A stretch of DNA of 64,000 bases from Candidatus Gastranaerophilales bacterium. GTDB taxonomy: Bacteria; Cyanobacteriota; Vampirovibrionia; Gastranaerophilales; Gastranaerophilaceae. The notes beneath the pieces are model-generated. The model was given only the letters and a program-made list of their open reading frames with translations, searched no databases and was not told where the DNA came from. Below, piece after piece: positions 1-7,742 of this stretch. A program made the position numbers and the translations under genes. The stretch spans positions 1 through 64,000 of the forward strand of contig UNSJ01000004.1 of the NCBI GenBank assembly GCA_900548405.1, in the 5' to 3' direction. Every line of letters begins with the position of its first letter. Position 1 is the stretch's first letter.

Positions 1-54
1 CGGTGACAATACTTGGCGGGCCACCGCCCGGGAAGATAACTCGTTGCCAGCACC
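1..54 (+). rRNA. rrf: 5S ribosomal RNA, 3' end (partial)
   Basis: The first ~54 bases read as the 3' third of a bacterial 5S rRNA: a GGCGGG..CCGCCC hairpin (helices IV/V) followed by GGGAAGATAACTCGTTGCCAG, which matches the layout of the cyanobacterial 5S end (ATAGCTCGACGCCAGG). The 5' part lies outside the window. A terminator follows directly, so this is the end of an rRNA operon read on the + strand. Recognised by eye, not by a covariance model. Confidence 0.75.
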
Positions 55-65
55 TATATTTAAAA

Positions 66-99
66 AAGAGAATTTGAGAAATCAGATTCTCTTTTTTTA
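66..99 (+). terminator. Rho-independent terminator after 5S rRNA
   Basis: The inverted repeat AGAGAAT...ATTCTCT is followed by a run of seven T, immediately downstream of the 5S end. It probably terminates the rRNA operon. Confidence 0.8.
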
Positions 100-114
100 T
101 TATATAATTTATTT

Positions 115-537
115 ATGAAGATGAAGTTTAAGAAAAAGATTGTAAGTTTTATTGTTTCTTTTTTGCTTATAGCATCAGGTGTTTATTACTTTGGATTAAG
201 CTATGTTCCAAAGGAATTATATGAAACAAGGACTATGTCACCTCATATGCCTGAAAGTTATTATGTTAATCAGTGGTGCAGCCCTGAGTTTGGCCGTAAG
301 GAGGCTGTTTTATGGGATATGACAAGAGTTGATTGTCTTACTAAAGATTATGCTATTGAATTTGATTTTGCTAAAAAATGGGCGGAAAGTATAGGACAAT
401 CTTTATATTATGCAAAAATGACAAATAAATCACCTGCTGTTGTAATAATTCTCACTAAATGGTCTGATATGAAGTACGTGAAAAGAATAGAACGGTTAAA
501 TAATGATATAAAAATATTTTTGGTAAAAGCTTTTTAA
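115..537 (+). CDS. Membrane-anchored or secreted protein with a PDDEXK-like core (hypothetical)
   Basis: 140 residues. A basic N-terminus is followed by one hydrophobic segment (about residues 9-29), so the protein is exported or anchored. The rest holds a conserved-looking stretch, VDCLTKDYAIEFDFAKKW at about 73-90 and then SIGQSLYYA. Its acidic-hydrophobic-acidic-Lys layout resembles small exported proteins suspected of a restriction-endonuclease-like fold; this is inference and no nuclease activity is claimed. The start has no Shine-Dalgarno, but a TATAAT box (103-108) sits 6 bases before the ATG, which suggests a leaderless mRNA. It is the first gene after the rRNA terminator. Confidence 0.65.
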   Translation: MKMKFKKKIVSFIVSFLLIASGVYYFGLSYVPKELYETRTMSPHMPESYYVNQWCSPEFGRKEAVLWDMTRVDCLTKDYAIEFDFAKKWAESIGQSLYYAKMTNKSPAVVIILTKWSDMKYVKRIERLNNDIKIFLVKAF

Positions 538-545
538 TATTCTGA

Positions 546-573
546 TTGACTATTCATAATATATTATTATAAA
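546..573 (+). promoter_or_regulatory. Sigma-70 promoter giving a leaderless mRNA
   Basis: TTGACT (546-551), a 16-base spacer and TATAAA (568-573); the ATG at 580 lies 6 bases after the -10 box, so transcription should begin at or next to the start codon. No ribosome-binding site is visible. Confidence 0.6.
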
Positions 574-579
574 AATAGT

Positions 580-963
580 ATGACTATACTGGAGTTATTT
601 AAATTTAATAGGGTGTGTCAACATTCAAAAGTCAGACCTGATGTGGAATTTGCATACTGTCCTGATTGCGGCGAGTTGGTTGAAAATCAGTGGTATCTTG
701 TAAGATGTGCTTGCTGCGGTGTTAAGATAAAAGGAATTATGAAAAACGGTGAAATTATTCCTGAGAAAAATTTTTGTCATAATTGCGGAACAAGAGATTA
801 CGTGATAGAAAGAATTAATAAAATCAATTTTATTGATATAAGCTACGCAGTTTTAGTTAAAGCAGTTGTAACTCATAACTATACTAACTTTACTCAAAGC
901 TGGGTTGAGAACGATTTTAGAACATCAAATTACAGACCGCGATTGCTGCAAGAATTCCGATAA
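580..963 (+). CDS. Small zinc-ribbon protein (hypothetical)
   Basis: 127 residues with three Cys-rich knuckles: YCPDCG (about 27-32), CACCG (about 45-49) and CHNCG (about 67-71). These would bind one or two structural zinc ions. No catalytic motif is visible; the C-terminal half is basic and aromatic. The 3' end overlaps the convergent spmB gene by about 47 bp. It is probably expressed from the leaderless promoter just upstream. Function unknown. Confidence 0.7.
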   Translation: MTILELFKFNRVCQHSKVRPDVEFAYCPDCGELVENQWYLVRCACCGVKIKGIMKNGEIIPEKNFCHNCGTRDYVIERINKINFIDISYAVLVKAVVTHNYTNFTQSWVENDFRTSNYRPRLLQEFR

Positions 964-1450
964 AATCAGCAAGAAGACCAATAAGTAAAGCATATCTTAA
1001 TTTTGCTATTCCGACAGCTCCAAAGTATACTGCCAAAACGTAGAATGTTGTTTCACTTGAACCAACCATAATTGCTGAAAGTTTGGTTGCATAGTCGTCA
1101 GGTCCGAGTTTGTGTGCCATATCGGAAAATACACCTAATGCTGCTGAACCTGAAAGTGAACGTACAATCATAACGGGTATTGTATCAGCAGGTACGTTAA
1201 AATATGATAAAAGCGGTTTAAGAGCTTCACCTGTCATTTCTATAATTCCTGATGCTCTAAACATTGAAATTGCAACGATTATTGCAACAAGGTAAGGAAT
1301 GATATTAACTGCAACTTTAAATCCGTCTTTTGCTCCATCAGTAAATGTTTCGTACAAAGGTACTTTTTTAAATAATCCCATAGTGAGGATTATAATAATT
1401 ATTGCGGGAAGCGTCCAAAGAGAAATGATGTTCATAACTGATTGAAACAT
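917..1450 (-). CDS. spmB: SpmB-like membrane protein (nucleoside-recognition/Gate domain)
   Basis: 177 residues with about five hydrophobic segments and the family pattern GxKDGFKVAVNIIPYLVAI near the N-terminus, followed by RSLSGSAALGVFSD and GSSETTFY. In Bacillus, SpmA and SpmB affect spore core dehydration; homologues are common in non-sporulating Gram-negatives and are thought to transport or sense a small molecule. It starts with an ATG that shares one base with the stop of spmA, with GGAGG inside the spmA end, so the two are translationally coupled. Overlaps the 3' end of the convergent zinc-ribbon gene. Confidence 0.9.
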   Translation of the reverse strand: MFQSVMNIISLWTLPAIIIIILTMGLFKKVPLYETFTDGAKDGFKVAVNIIPYLVAIIVAISMFRASGIIEMTGEALKPLLSYFNVPADTIPVMIVRSLSGSAALGVFSDMAHKLGPDDYATKLSAIMVGSSETTFYVLAVYFGAVGIAKLRYALLIGLLADFIGILAAIAVCNLMF

Positions 1451-2052
1451 TATTTATCGCCTCCTGTTTGTTCTTGCGGTTTCCAGTATTTTTGGAAAAC
1501 TTTAGCAAGTAGGATTGCACTGACAAATGCTATTGTAGTTACAAGCAAAGTGGGAGCTATAATTTCAGTAGGATTTTTATAGCCGATACTTATTAGTACT
1601 GCAATTACAGTTGCAGGAATAAGCTGAAAACCTGCTGTACTCATTGCTAAAAACATACACATTGCATTAGAGGCTGATGTTTTATCAATGTTATTTTTTT
1701 GCAATTCTTCCATTGCTTTTATGCCTATTGGTGTAGCTGCATTAGAAAGTCCAAAAGCGTTTGCAGCAAAAGCCATTGCAATATCGCCTATTGCGGGTGA
1801 GTCTTCAGGTATTTCATTAAATAATTTTTTTGTAATCGGTTTAATTAACTTTGCAATTAAAGCTATAAGTCCGCATTTTTCTGCTATCTTCATCATTCCA
1901 AGCCAAAAAGCCATTATCCCAATAAGAGAAAATGCGACTTTTACTGATAATTCAGCACCTGTCAGTATCGAATTTACAACTTCTGAAAGTCTTCCGTTTA
2001 ATGCTCCAACTACTATTGAAATTACTATTAGAAAATAAAATATGTAATTCAT
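1450..2052 (-). CDS. spmA: SpmA-like membrane protein (nucleoside-recognition/Gate domain)
   Basis: 200 residues, polytopic, with the Gate-domain signature AFAANAFGLSNAATPIG at about 91-107. It pairs with spmB directly downstream. The SpmA-SpmB pair forms a membrane complex of unsettled substrate. No sporulation genes occur in the window and the lineage is not known to form spores, so a housekeeping or transport role is more likely. Confidence 0.9.
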   Translation of the reverse strand: MNYIFYFLIVISIVVGALNGRLSEVVNSILTGAELSVKVAFSLIGIMAFWLGMMKIAEKCGLIALIAKLIKPITKKLFNEIPEDSPAIGDIAMAFAANAFGLSNAATPIGIKAMEELQKNNIDKTSASNAMCMFLAMSTAGFQLIPATVIAVLISIGYKNPTEIIAPTLLVTTIAFVSAILLAKVFQKYWKPQEQTGGDK

Positions 2053-2077
2053 AAATTGATTATAACATAAATTTTAT

Positions 2078-2866
2078 TTAGTTATTCATTTGCTGCCACA
2101 TTTTTTTGGAAGATATTCCACCTTTTTCGTAAGAATTAACTCCGCAGCCTATTGGAGCAAATTTATAGTTATTACCGTCTTTATAAAAAGACATTTTAAA
2201 CAAGTCATAACCCCATTTGTTTGGACCTTTTTGTCCGTTTACGTCTAAAAGCATTGAAATAGGAACACTATCCTTCAGATAAGATATAATAATAGCACCA
2301 TCATTAAGCACGTATACAAGGTTTGTGTTATTGATTGAATTTTTTGTTAATCCTGTACAACCACTTGTTCCAGCTGCTAGTTCTTCATCTGTAATATCCG
2401 GGTTGTTATCTGTAAGCAGTGTATCTAAACCTTTGTATTGGTCTTTTTGCAGACAGCCGTTATCGGCAGCTTTTGTTGTGCAGATTTTTCCTATTAACAG
2501 ATTTTTTTCTACTGCTTCACGGAAATCAGCGCAAGCAGCTTTATCTGACCATTTGCCGTGTACACCTGTATTAATATCCTCATGGTAGCAGTCTGTTACG
2601 CCGCCAACATCAAAGACTGATTTGGTGTAAGCCTGATATATAGTAGAATACAGCTTTTTATACTGGTTCTTAAATACCATTTTTTTATGATGACTGATAA
2701 GTGCAGGCATTGTCATTGCCGCAACAACTCCTATGATGCCCAGTGTAATTAACACTTCAGCAAGAGTAAACGCATAATGACGTTGATTTTTTAACTTAGC
2801 TACGCACGTAGTGCCTTCAGCAAGAGTAAATCCGATAAAATGATTGTTTTTAATGTGATGTTTCAT
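2078..2866 (-). CDS. Prepilin-like protein A (type IV pilin/pseudopilin N-terminus)
   Basis: 262 residues. It carries two prepilin-peptidase-like sites: G12/FTLAEG, and, 20 residues later, A/FTLAEVLITLGIIGVV, which continues into the hydrophobic alpha-1 helix; the second is the likely functional one. The C-terminal half has several cysteines and the motif DVNGQKGPNKWGYDLF, shared with other pilins here and possibly a Ca-binding loop. The annotated ATG has a TATAAT box 6 bases upstream (leaderless). The frame is also open far upstream, to the C10 tract of a leader ORF; an 11- or 8-base tract would add about 37 N-terminal residues. Probably assembled into a surface fibre or secretion pseudopilus. 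Confidence 0.85.
   Translation of the reverse strand: MKHHIKNNHFIGFTLAEGTTCVAKLKNQRHYAFTLAEVLITLGIIGVVAAMTMPALISHHKKMVFKNQYKKLYSTIYQAYTKSVFDVGGVTDCYHEDINTGVHGKWSDKAACADFREAVEKNLLIGKICTTKAADNGCLQKDQYKGLDTLLTDNNPDITDEELAAGTSGCTGLTKNSINNTNLVYVLNDGAIIISYLKDSVPISMLLDVNGQKGPNKWGYDLFKMSFYKDGNNYKFAPIGCGVNSYEKGGISSKKMWQQMNN
2799..2815. repeat. CTACG/CGTAG palindrome inside prepilin A
   Basis: GCTACGCACGTAGTGCC, a near-perfect palindrome lying between the two copies of the prepilin-peptidase site. The same palindrome occurs at 23822, 47193 and 59402, each time in the 5' part of a prepilin locus. Confidence 0.75.
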
Positions 2867-2872
2867 ATCACT

Positions 2873-2901
2873 ATTATAACATATTGATTTAAAAAAGTAA
2901 A
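2873..2901 (-). promoter_or_regulatory. Internal promoter (P2) for prepilin A
   Basis: On the minus strand: TTTACT (2901-2896), a 17-base spacer and TATAAT (2878-2873), 6 bases before the ATG at 2866. It would give a leaderless transcript that bypasses the leader ORF and C10 tract. The same arrangement occurs in front of prepilin E. Confidence 0.5.
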
Positions 2902-2922
2902 GACTTTTGCTGGAAATCCCGT

Positions 2923-2976
2923 CTATACTTGCATTTCTCGGGGGGGGGGCACTCTCAAAGCTTCTTGACTAAACAT
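2923..2976 (-). CDS. Leader ORF of prepilin A, with a C10 tract
   Basis: A 17-codon ORF (MFSQEALRVPPPREMQV) with an excellent ribosome-binding site (AAAGGAGAG) and a strong upstream promoter. It runs through ten C on the coding strand. After the tract the prepilin frame has no stop codon; with 11 or 8 C the leader would be fused to the 262-residue prepilin. Either it is a regulatory leader peptide or the true 5' end of the pilin gene in a phase-OFF or miscounted state. Confidence 0.6.
   Translation of the reverse strand: MFSQEALRVPPPREMQV
2940..2949 (+). repeat. Homopolymer tract G10 (locus 1)
   Basis: Ten consecutive G on the + strand, followed by CACTCTCAAAGCTTC. This is one of five near-identical G10CA...AAGCT elements in the window, all with G on the + strand although the genes they serve lie on both strands. 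Confidence 0.9.
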
Positions 2977-3000
2977 TTTTCACTCTCCTTTTTTAACTTA

Positions 3001-3029
3001 ATTATTTATTATATTTGGTATTTTGTCAA
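3001..3029 (-). promoter_or_regulatory. Promoter P1 of the prepilin A leader
   Basis: TTGACA (3029-3024), a 17-base spacer and AATAAT (3006-3001) on the minus strand. The same TTGACA-17-AATAAT layout precedes the leaders at 23824 and 51338. Confidence 0.7.
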
Positions 3030-3038
3030 TACCTGTTT

Positions 3039-3668
3039 TTAATGTCTGTGTCTTTTATGATGCGGAGGAGGTGCCACATGGTGATGATGTGGAGGAGGCG
3101 GACAAACAAATCCAGGTATAGTAAATACCTTAATAAGATTTATAAAATTATTTATATTCTTTGTTTCCATAAAGTCTTTCATTATAGATTTATATTCTCT
3201 ATAGTTAATTGTATTCGGATCAGAGTCATCTTCATTATAAAGTTCTGACAGGGCATTAAATTGAGCTTCTGCCTGCCTCATCTGGTATGTGTTGTAAGGA
3301 TATAAGTTATTCATATTCCAATTATTGCGTTCTGTTCTGATTACTTCTTTTGCAGAAATTACTCCGTTTTCATTGCCGTTTGCATCAATTTCATCAAAAA
3401 CTTCTCTCATTGATTTGTTATAGTCAAAGTTTCTTAAATCTCCTACTACAAAACAATTTGGTACAGAGGTTACTGCAGGGGCAGGTACAGTCGGATATGT
3501 TCGCGGAATTACTCTTGGGAAATATACTTGAGCTTCGGCATCAGAAATTGGTGCTGCTGTTGCTACTGCGATTGCAGCTGCTCCTGCGGCAGTTTTCAGT
3601 TTGCTTTTCTTATTCCCTTCTCCTGTAAAGTTTGGATTTATTTGATAATTTATTGCAGAAATTCTCAT
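3039..3668 (-). CDS. EF-hand protein with a Pro/His-rich tail (hypothetical)
   Basis: About 209 residues from the ATG at 3668, chosen over the one at 3674 because GGAG then has normal spacing. The N-terminus (ISAINYQINPNFTGEG) carries the NFTG-like tag seen on several other proteins here. An Ala-rich segment follows, then one clear EF-hand-like loop (DANGNENGVISAKEV, about 98-112) and a second weaker one (NEDDSDPNTINYREY). The C-terminus is a run of prolines and histidines (PPPPHHHH...PPPHHKRHRH) that could bind divalent metal. No enzyme motif. Function and location are unknown. Confidence 0.65.
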   Translation of the reverse strand: MRISAINYQINPNFTGEGNKKSKLKTAAGAAAIAVATAAPISDAEAQVYFPRVIPRTYPTVPAPAVTSVPNCFVVGDLRNFDYNKSMREVFDEIDANGNENGVISAKEVIRTERNNWNMNNLYPYNTYQMRQAEAQFNALSELYNEDDSDPNTINYREYKSIMKDFMETKNINNFINLIKVFTIPGFVCPPPPHHHHVAPPPHHKRHRH

Positions 3669-3754
3669 AAACATACTCCATTTTTAGGCCATATGATAAT
3701 ATTATGTTGCTCAAGGAATTTTTTGTTAATTTATTAAAAAAAATTTACATTTGG

Positions 3755-4468
3755 CTAAAATTTATACGGATAATCTGACGGAATTTTCCAACCATTGTGC
3801 TGAATTATTGCTGTACAGTAAAAATTATTCTTAGAGCTTGAATTACAGCCATAATTTGGATTAGAATACAGTGTTTCTTCATTACCGTCCCAGCCGTTTA
3901 AATATGGTTCTACTCCCTTGTTTTTATGGTATTTGGGCATAATTTCTCCAGCAGGCCAATATCCGAACACAAATTGCCTTTTACCCCATTTTTTGCCGTC
4001 ACGCCCCTCTGTACAGTCTTTTGCGTAGGGGCAGAATATAAAATGACCGCCGTTTGTTTTAAATATCTGATTGCCTTCTGCATCCCAGGTTCCGTAAATG
4101 TCTACTAAAAAAGCGCTACCATCGGCTAAATAAACCAGAAGCCAGTCATTGCTTGTTCCTACACGTTTCTTTTCTATCTTTAAATATTTCAAATAATTTT
4201 TTAAATATTTATCAAAAAAATCTTGAGTATCTACTGACACCCAGTCAGCCTTATTTCCGTAATCTAATTCAGCAAGAGTAATGGATTGATTAATTATTGA
4301 ATAAAACTTTTGAAGCCGAGTTTCTACAACATTAGCTCTGTTTTTTTGAATAAGGACGGGCATTGTCATTGCTGCAACTATTCCTATAATCCCAAGTGTT
4401 ATCAATACTTCTGCTAATGTAAATGCTTTAAATTCCTTTTTGTTGCTTCTTTTAATCATATTTAACAT
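3755..4468 (-). CDS. Prepilin-like protein B
   Basis: 237 residues with a single prepilin site (A/FTLAEVLITLGIIGIVAAM, from about residue 15) and no leader ORF or G tract, unlike most other pilins here. The C-terminal region is rich in aromatic residues and has paired cysteines. It lacks the DxNGxKxPN motif found in the rest of the family; DIYGTWDAEGN lies in the equivalent place. TATAAT (4480-4475) sits 6 bases before the ATG, suggesting a leaderless transcript. It is divergent from an XRE regulator, with an 18-bp perfect palindrome over both -35 regions, so it is probably under that regulator's control. Confidence 0.85.
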   Translation of the reverse strand: MLNMIKRSNKKEFKAFTLAEVLITLGIIGIVAAMTMPVLIQKNRANVVETRLQKFYSIINQSITLAELDYGNKADWVSVDTQDFFDKYLKNYLKYLKIEKKRVGTSNDWLLVYLADGSAFLVDIYGTWDAEGNQIFKTNGGHFIFCPYAKDCTEGRDGKKWGKRQFVFGYWPAGEIMPKYHKNKGVEPYLNGWDGNEETLYSNPNYGCNSSSKNNFYCTAIIQHNGWKIPSDYPYKF

Positions 4469-4489
4469 CCTACTATTATAATACTGTAT

Positions 4490-4507
4490 ACACTATTATA
4501 ATAGTGT
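4490..4507. promoter_or_regulatory. 18-bp perfect palindrome, probable operator between prepilin B and the XRE regulator
   Basis: ACACTATTATAATAGTGT reads the same on both strands. The -10 boxes of the divergent genes lie at 4475-4480 (minus) and 4528-4533 (plus), so the palindrome covers the -35 zone of both. A half-site TATAATAGTG recurs in front of prepilin A (2868-2878), and TATAATGGTG in front of prepilin E. Confidence 0.6.
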
Positions 4508-4541
4508 AGAAGGAACATTGTCAATAGTATAAAATTTTATT

Positions 4542-4763
4542 ATGACAGATTATAAAGATGTTCTTAAAAAAATAGGGCTTAATTTTAGGGTTGAAAGAAC
4601 GAAAAGGCGCCTTTCACAAGAAAAATTTGCCGAACTTGCAAATGTCCATCCTAACTATATTGGTAAGGTTGAAAGAGGTGAACAGAATTTAACTGTCAGA
4701 AAAATAGTTGAACTTACTAATGTTTTAGATTTATCTATTGATAAAATTTTGAATTTTGATTAA
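4542..4763 (+). CDS. XRE-family helix-turn-helix regulator
   Basis: 73 residues, essentially one HTH_3 domain: five helices with the recognition motif LSQEKFAELANVHPNYIGKVERG at about 24-46. No sensory domain, so it probably acts as a dimeric repressor. TATAAA lies 8 bases before the ATG and there is no Shine-Dalgarno. It is divergent from prepilin B across a perfect 18-bp palindrome, which makes autoregulation and control of that pilin the simplest model (inference). A bidirectional terminator follows. Confidence 0.85.
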   Translation: MTDYKDVLKKIGLNFRVERTKRRLSQEKFAELANVHPNYIGKVERGEQNLTVRKIVELTNVLDLSIDKILNFD

Positions 4764-4766
4764 AAA

Positions 4767-4796
4767 AAGAACGGAATTAAATTAATTCCGTTCTTC
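4767..4796. terminator. Bidirectional terminator
   Basis: The perfect inverted repeat AGAACGGAATTAA/TTAATTCCGTTCT is flanked by an A run on the left and T-rich sequence on the right. It lies between the convergent XRE gene and the acetyl-CoA synthetase gene. Confidence 0.8.
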
Positions 4797-4816
4797 TGTT
4801 TATTTGTCAATAATGA

Positions 4817-6976
4817 TTAGTGGCAGCAAGAGCATTCAGAGCAAGTGCATCCTAATGCTTCTTTAGCTTCTTCTAATCTTACTTTAATACGTCCGTCAAC
4901 TGCGATACCTTCACCTGTTGCTTCAGAAATTAACAATGGGTTAATATCCAATTCATCGATGAATTTAAAGTCGCTGACAAGTTGAGATAATCTCAACAAT
5001 GTTTCTTGGATTTGATTGATTTGTGCAGGTTTTGTACCTCTTGCGCCTTCCAATAATTTGTATGCTTTTACTGATTTAATCATTTCATCAGCATCAACAT
5101 CTGTTAAAGGAGCAATTCTGAAAGTTACGTCTTTCATAACTTCAACGAATACACCGCCTAAACCGAACATCATCATTGGACCGTATTGAGGATCTGTTGC
5201 GATACCGCAAACCATTTCACGAGAACCTTTAACCATTTCTTGAATGATTACGCCTTCAAGACCTTCCAACAATCCTTTTGCTTCAAGTCTTTCAAGAAGT
5301 CCTTTGTATTCTTTTCTCAATTGGTCTTCAGATTTAATGTTAACAACAACACCGCCTACGTCAGTTTTGTGAGATGTTGTTTTAGAAGTCATTTTCATAA
5401 CAACAGGGTATCCGATAGAGTTACCTAATGTTACGACTTCTTCTTCGTTTGTAGCTAAGCCGTATTTGCAAGCTCTGATACCATAAGCTTGTAAAACGTC
5501 AATTGATTCAAGAGTTGTAAGTTGAGCTCTGCCTTCTTTTAGAGAGTTAGCAATAATTTTTTCAACTTTTGCTCTGTCTACATCAAAGCATGGGATTTTA
5601 CCTTCCGGTTTAGCCATCCATTGACGTTGTTGGTCAAGTCTGCAAAGAGCTTCTGCAGCTTCTTCAGCATACATATAGAATGGCATATTAACATCCATAT
5701 TAGAAATTTCAGTAAAGAAATTGCTTGTTGTTAAAAATACACCTACGATAGGTTTTTCAGGGTTCTTAGCTTTGATTTCCATTAAAGCTTTTGCAACATC
5801 AATATCTTTCAAACCTAAGAACGGTAAATAAATTACCATAATCATATCTACGTTTTCGTCTTTGATTACTGTTTCTAAAGTTTGGGTGTAGTGTTCGATA
5901 GGTGCTGATGCAATCATATCAATAGGGTTTTTAACTGAAGCTGATGAAGGTAAGAAACTTCTTAACTTATCTTTTAATTCTTCAGGAATTTTTGCCATTT
6001 GCATACCGCTTTCGCAGATAGCATCTGTTGCCATAATACCTGGACCGCCTGAGTTTGTGATAATTGCTACTCTGTTGCCTTTAGGTATAGGACAGTTAGA
6101 AAAAGCTTTTGCGTTAGCAAATAAGTTTTTCAAAGAGAATTCTCTGATTACGCCTGATTGTTTCAATAGAGCAGCCGCAGCTTTATCTGCACCTGCTAAA
6201 GAACCAGTGTGAGAAGATGCAGCAGAAGCTCCTGCTGCTGAACGACCTGCTTTTAAAGCAAGGATAGGTTTTTTCTTAGTAATTCTTGATGCTAATTTTC
6301 TGAAGTTAGCAGGGTTTTGAATTGATTCCATATATAAAAGGATTTGTTTTACATCGTCATCGTTTTCCCAATATTCCAACATTGTTTCAGCATTAACATC
6401 AGCTTGGTTACCGATTGATACAAATTGAGCAAAACCTAAGTTAAGGTCTTTCAAAATGTTCAAGATACCGCCGCCTAAAGCACCTGATTGTGATACGAAA
6501 CCGATGTCGCCTCTAACTGGTAATGATTCAGCGAAAGTTGCATCCATAGTGATTTCAGGATTTGTGTTAAGTACGCCTAAGCAGTTAGGACCAACACATC
6601 TCATACCGTATTCTTTAACTTTTGCTAATAGTTGTTTTTCCATTTCAGCACCTTCAGCACCTGTTTCTTTAAAACCTGCTGTTATGATGCAAAGTCCTTT
6701 AATGCCTTTTGCATTACATTGATCGATTGTATCTAAAACGAATTTAGCGTTTACAACGATAACTGCTAAATCTACTTCACCAGGGATTTCAGCGATTGAT
6801 GTGTAAGCTTGGAAGCCTTCAATCATACCGCCTTTAGGGTTTACCGGGTAGATTTTTCCGTTAAATTTGTAATCTCTTAATCTTTGCATAATTTCAGAAC
6901 CGATTGTTTTCGGTTTTGTTGATGCACCGACAACCGCAATTGATTTCGGTTTCATGATTTTGTCTAAAACGTTCAT
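4817..6976 (-). CDS. Acetate-CoA ligase (ADP-forming), fused alpha/beta subunits
   Basis: 719 residues, the usual length for the fused enzyme. Order: CoA-binding Rossmann domain (IAVVGASTKPKTIGSEI, about 13-29), succinyl-CoA-synthetase-like ligase domain with the phospho-histidine region SHTGSLAGA (about 256-264), and a C-terminal ATP-grasp domain (about 485-705, with GYPVVMKMTSKTTSHKTDVG). It converts acetyl-CoA (or another acyl-CoA), ADP and Pi to the acid, CoA and ATP, a substrate-level ATP step of fermenters. No GNAT domain, unlike PatZ. An odd Cys-rich tail (CTCSECSCCH) ends the protein. RBS AAAGGA precedes the ATG. Confidence 0.9.
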   Translation of the reverse strand: MNVLDKIMKPKSIAVVGASTKPKTIGSEIMQRLRDYKFNGKIYPVNPKGGMIEGFQAYTSIAEIPGEVDLAVIVVNAKFVLDTIDQCNAKGIKGLCIITAGFKETGAEGAEMEKQLLAKVKEYGMRCVGPNCLGVLNTNPEITMDATFAESLPVRGDIGFVSQSGALGGGILNILKDLNLGFAQFVSIGNQADVNAETMLEYWENDDDVKQILLYMESIQNPANFRKLASRITKKKPILALKAGRSAAGASAASSHTGSLAGADKAAAALLKQSGVIREFSLKNLFANAKAFSNCPIPKGNRVAIITNSGGPGIMATDAICESGMQMAKIPEELKDKLRSFLPSSASVKNPIDMIASAPIEHYTQTLETVIKDENVDMIMVIYLPFLGLKDIDVAKALMEIKAKNPEKPIVGVFLTTSNFFTEISNMDVNMPFYMYAEEAAEALCRLDQQRQWMAKPEGKIPCFDVDRAKVEKIIANSLKEGRAQLTTLESIDVLQAYGIRACKYGLATNEEEVVTLGNSIGYPVVMKMTSKTTSHKTDVGGVVVNIKSEDQLRKEYKGLLERLEAKGLLEGLEGVIIQEMVKGSREMVCGIATDPQYGPMMMFGLGGVFVEVMKDVTFRIAPLTDVDADEMIKSVKAYKLLEGARGTKPAQINQIQETLLRLSQLVSDFKFIDELDINPLLISEATGEGIAVDGRIKVRLEEAKEALGCTCSECSCCH

Positions 6977-7057
6977 GTTTTGTCCTTTCTTGTGCCGTGC
7001 ACGCTAATTATTACGTGCAGCTTTTGATTTTATATATTAGTTACTTAAATATTATTT

Positions 7058-7675
7058 TTATGAATATCCGTTAGGAATCCATTCTCTCACTCTGAATTTT
7101 GCACCTAAATCAGATGCGATTTTTTTACAGGTTTCAAGGTCGATATGGCGTCCTTTGTAATTTTCAACAACGCTTGCAACTACACAAATTCCTTCATTTG
7201 AACAGCATTTAATAAATTTTTTAACTTCTTCATAAGCTGTATCAAATTTAGGCTGAGAAAGTTCATCATATTCTTCTTTGGTCGGGGCGTTTAAACTTAC
7301 TGAAAATTCGTCTATAAGTCCTTTTAATTCGGGAACAACATTCTTTTTGTTTGCAAAGTTAGCATGACCATTTGTGTTAATTCTTATTTTTGTTTCAGGG
7401 TATTTGTCTTTAATATATTTTGCTACTTGTTTTAAGACTTCGAATTTTAACAGTGGTTCACCATATCCGCAGAAAATAACTTCTGATGTGGGCTCAAAAG
7501 TATCAAATTGTTTGATAACATCTTCTGCAGTTGAGTTTTCATCGTCAAGCCACAAAGCTTGACCGCAAACATCATCTTTGTCTTTTCTGAGGCAAAAGAT
7601 ACAATCATTTGTGCATCTGTTGGTTAAATTAATGTATATTTTTCCGTCAAGTAAATAAACTAAAGTGTTTGCCAT
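7058..7675 (-). CDS. Radical SAM protein, TatD-associated type
   Basis: 205 residues, a short radical SAM protein with the [4Fe-4S] motif CTNDCIFC (C-x3-C-x2-C) at about residues 21-28 and the GYGEP motif at about 70-74. Length, the N-terminal YLLDGKIYINLTNRC and the C-terminal FRVREWIPNGYS fit the family often encoded next to the TatD nuclease. tatD is not adjacent here. The substrate of the family is unknown. It lies about 80 bp downstream of the acetyl-CoA synthetase gene on the same strand and may share its transcript. Confidence 0.8.
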   Translation of the reverse strand: MANTLVYLLDGKIYINLTNRCTNDCIFCLRKDKDDVCGQALWLDDENSTAEDVIKQFDTFEPTSEVIFCGYGEPLLKFEVLKQVAKYIKDKYPETKIRINTNGHANFANKKNVVPELKGLIDEFSVSLNAPTKEEYDELSQPKFDTAYEEVKKFIKCCSNEGICVVASVVENYKGRHIDLETCKKIASDLGAKFRVREWIPNGYS

Positions 7676-7742
7676 ATCTAGCCTTTCGATAATAAAATTA
7701 TCGCATGGGCAAAAATAATTTACAAGCGGATATTAACTCTTT

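Noticed and set aside
917..2052. SpmA/SpmB as evidence of sporulation
   Set aside because: These proteins occur widely in non-sporulating Gram-negatives and no other sporulation gene is in the window.
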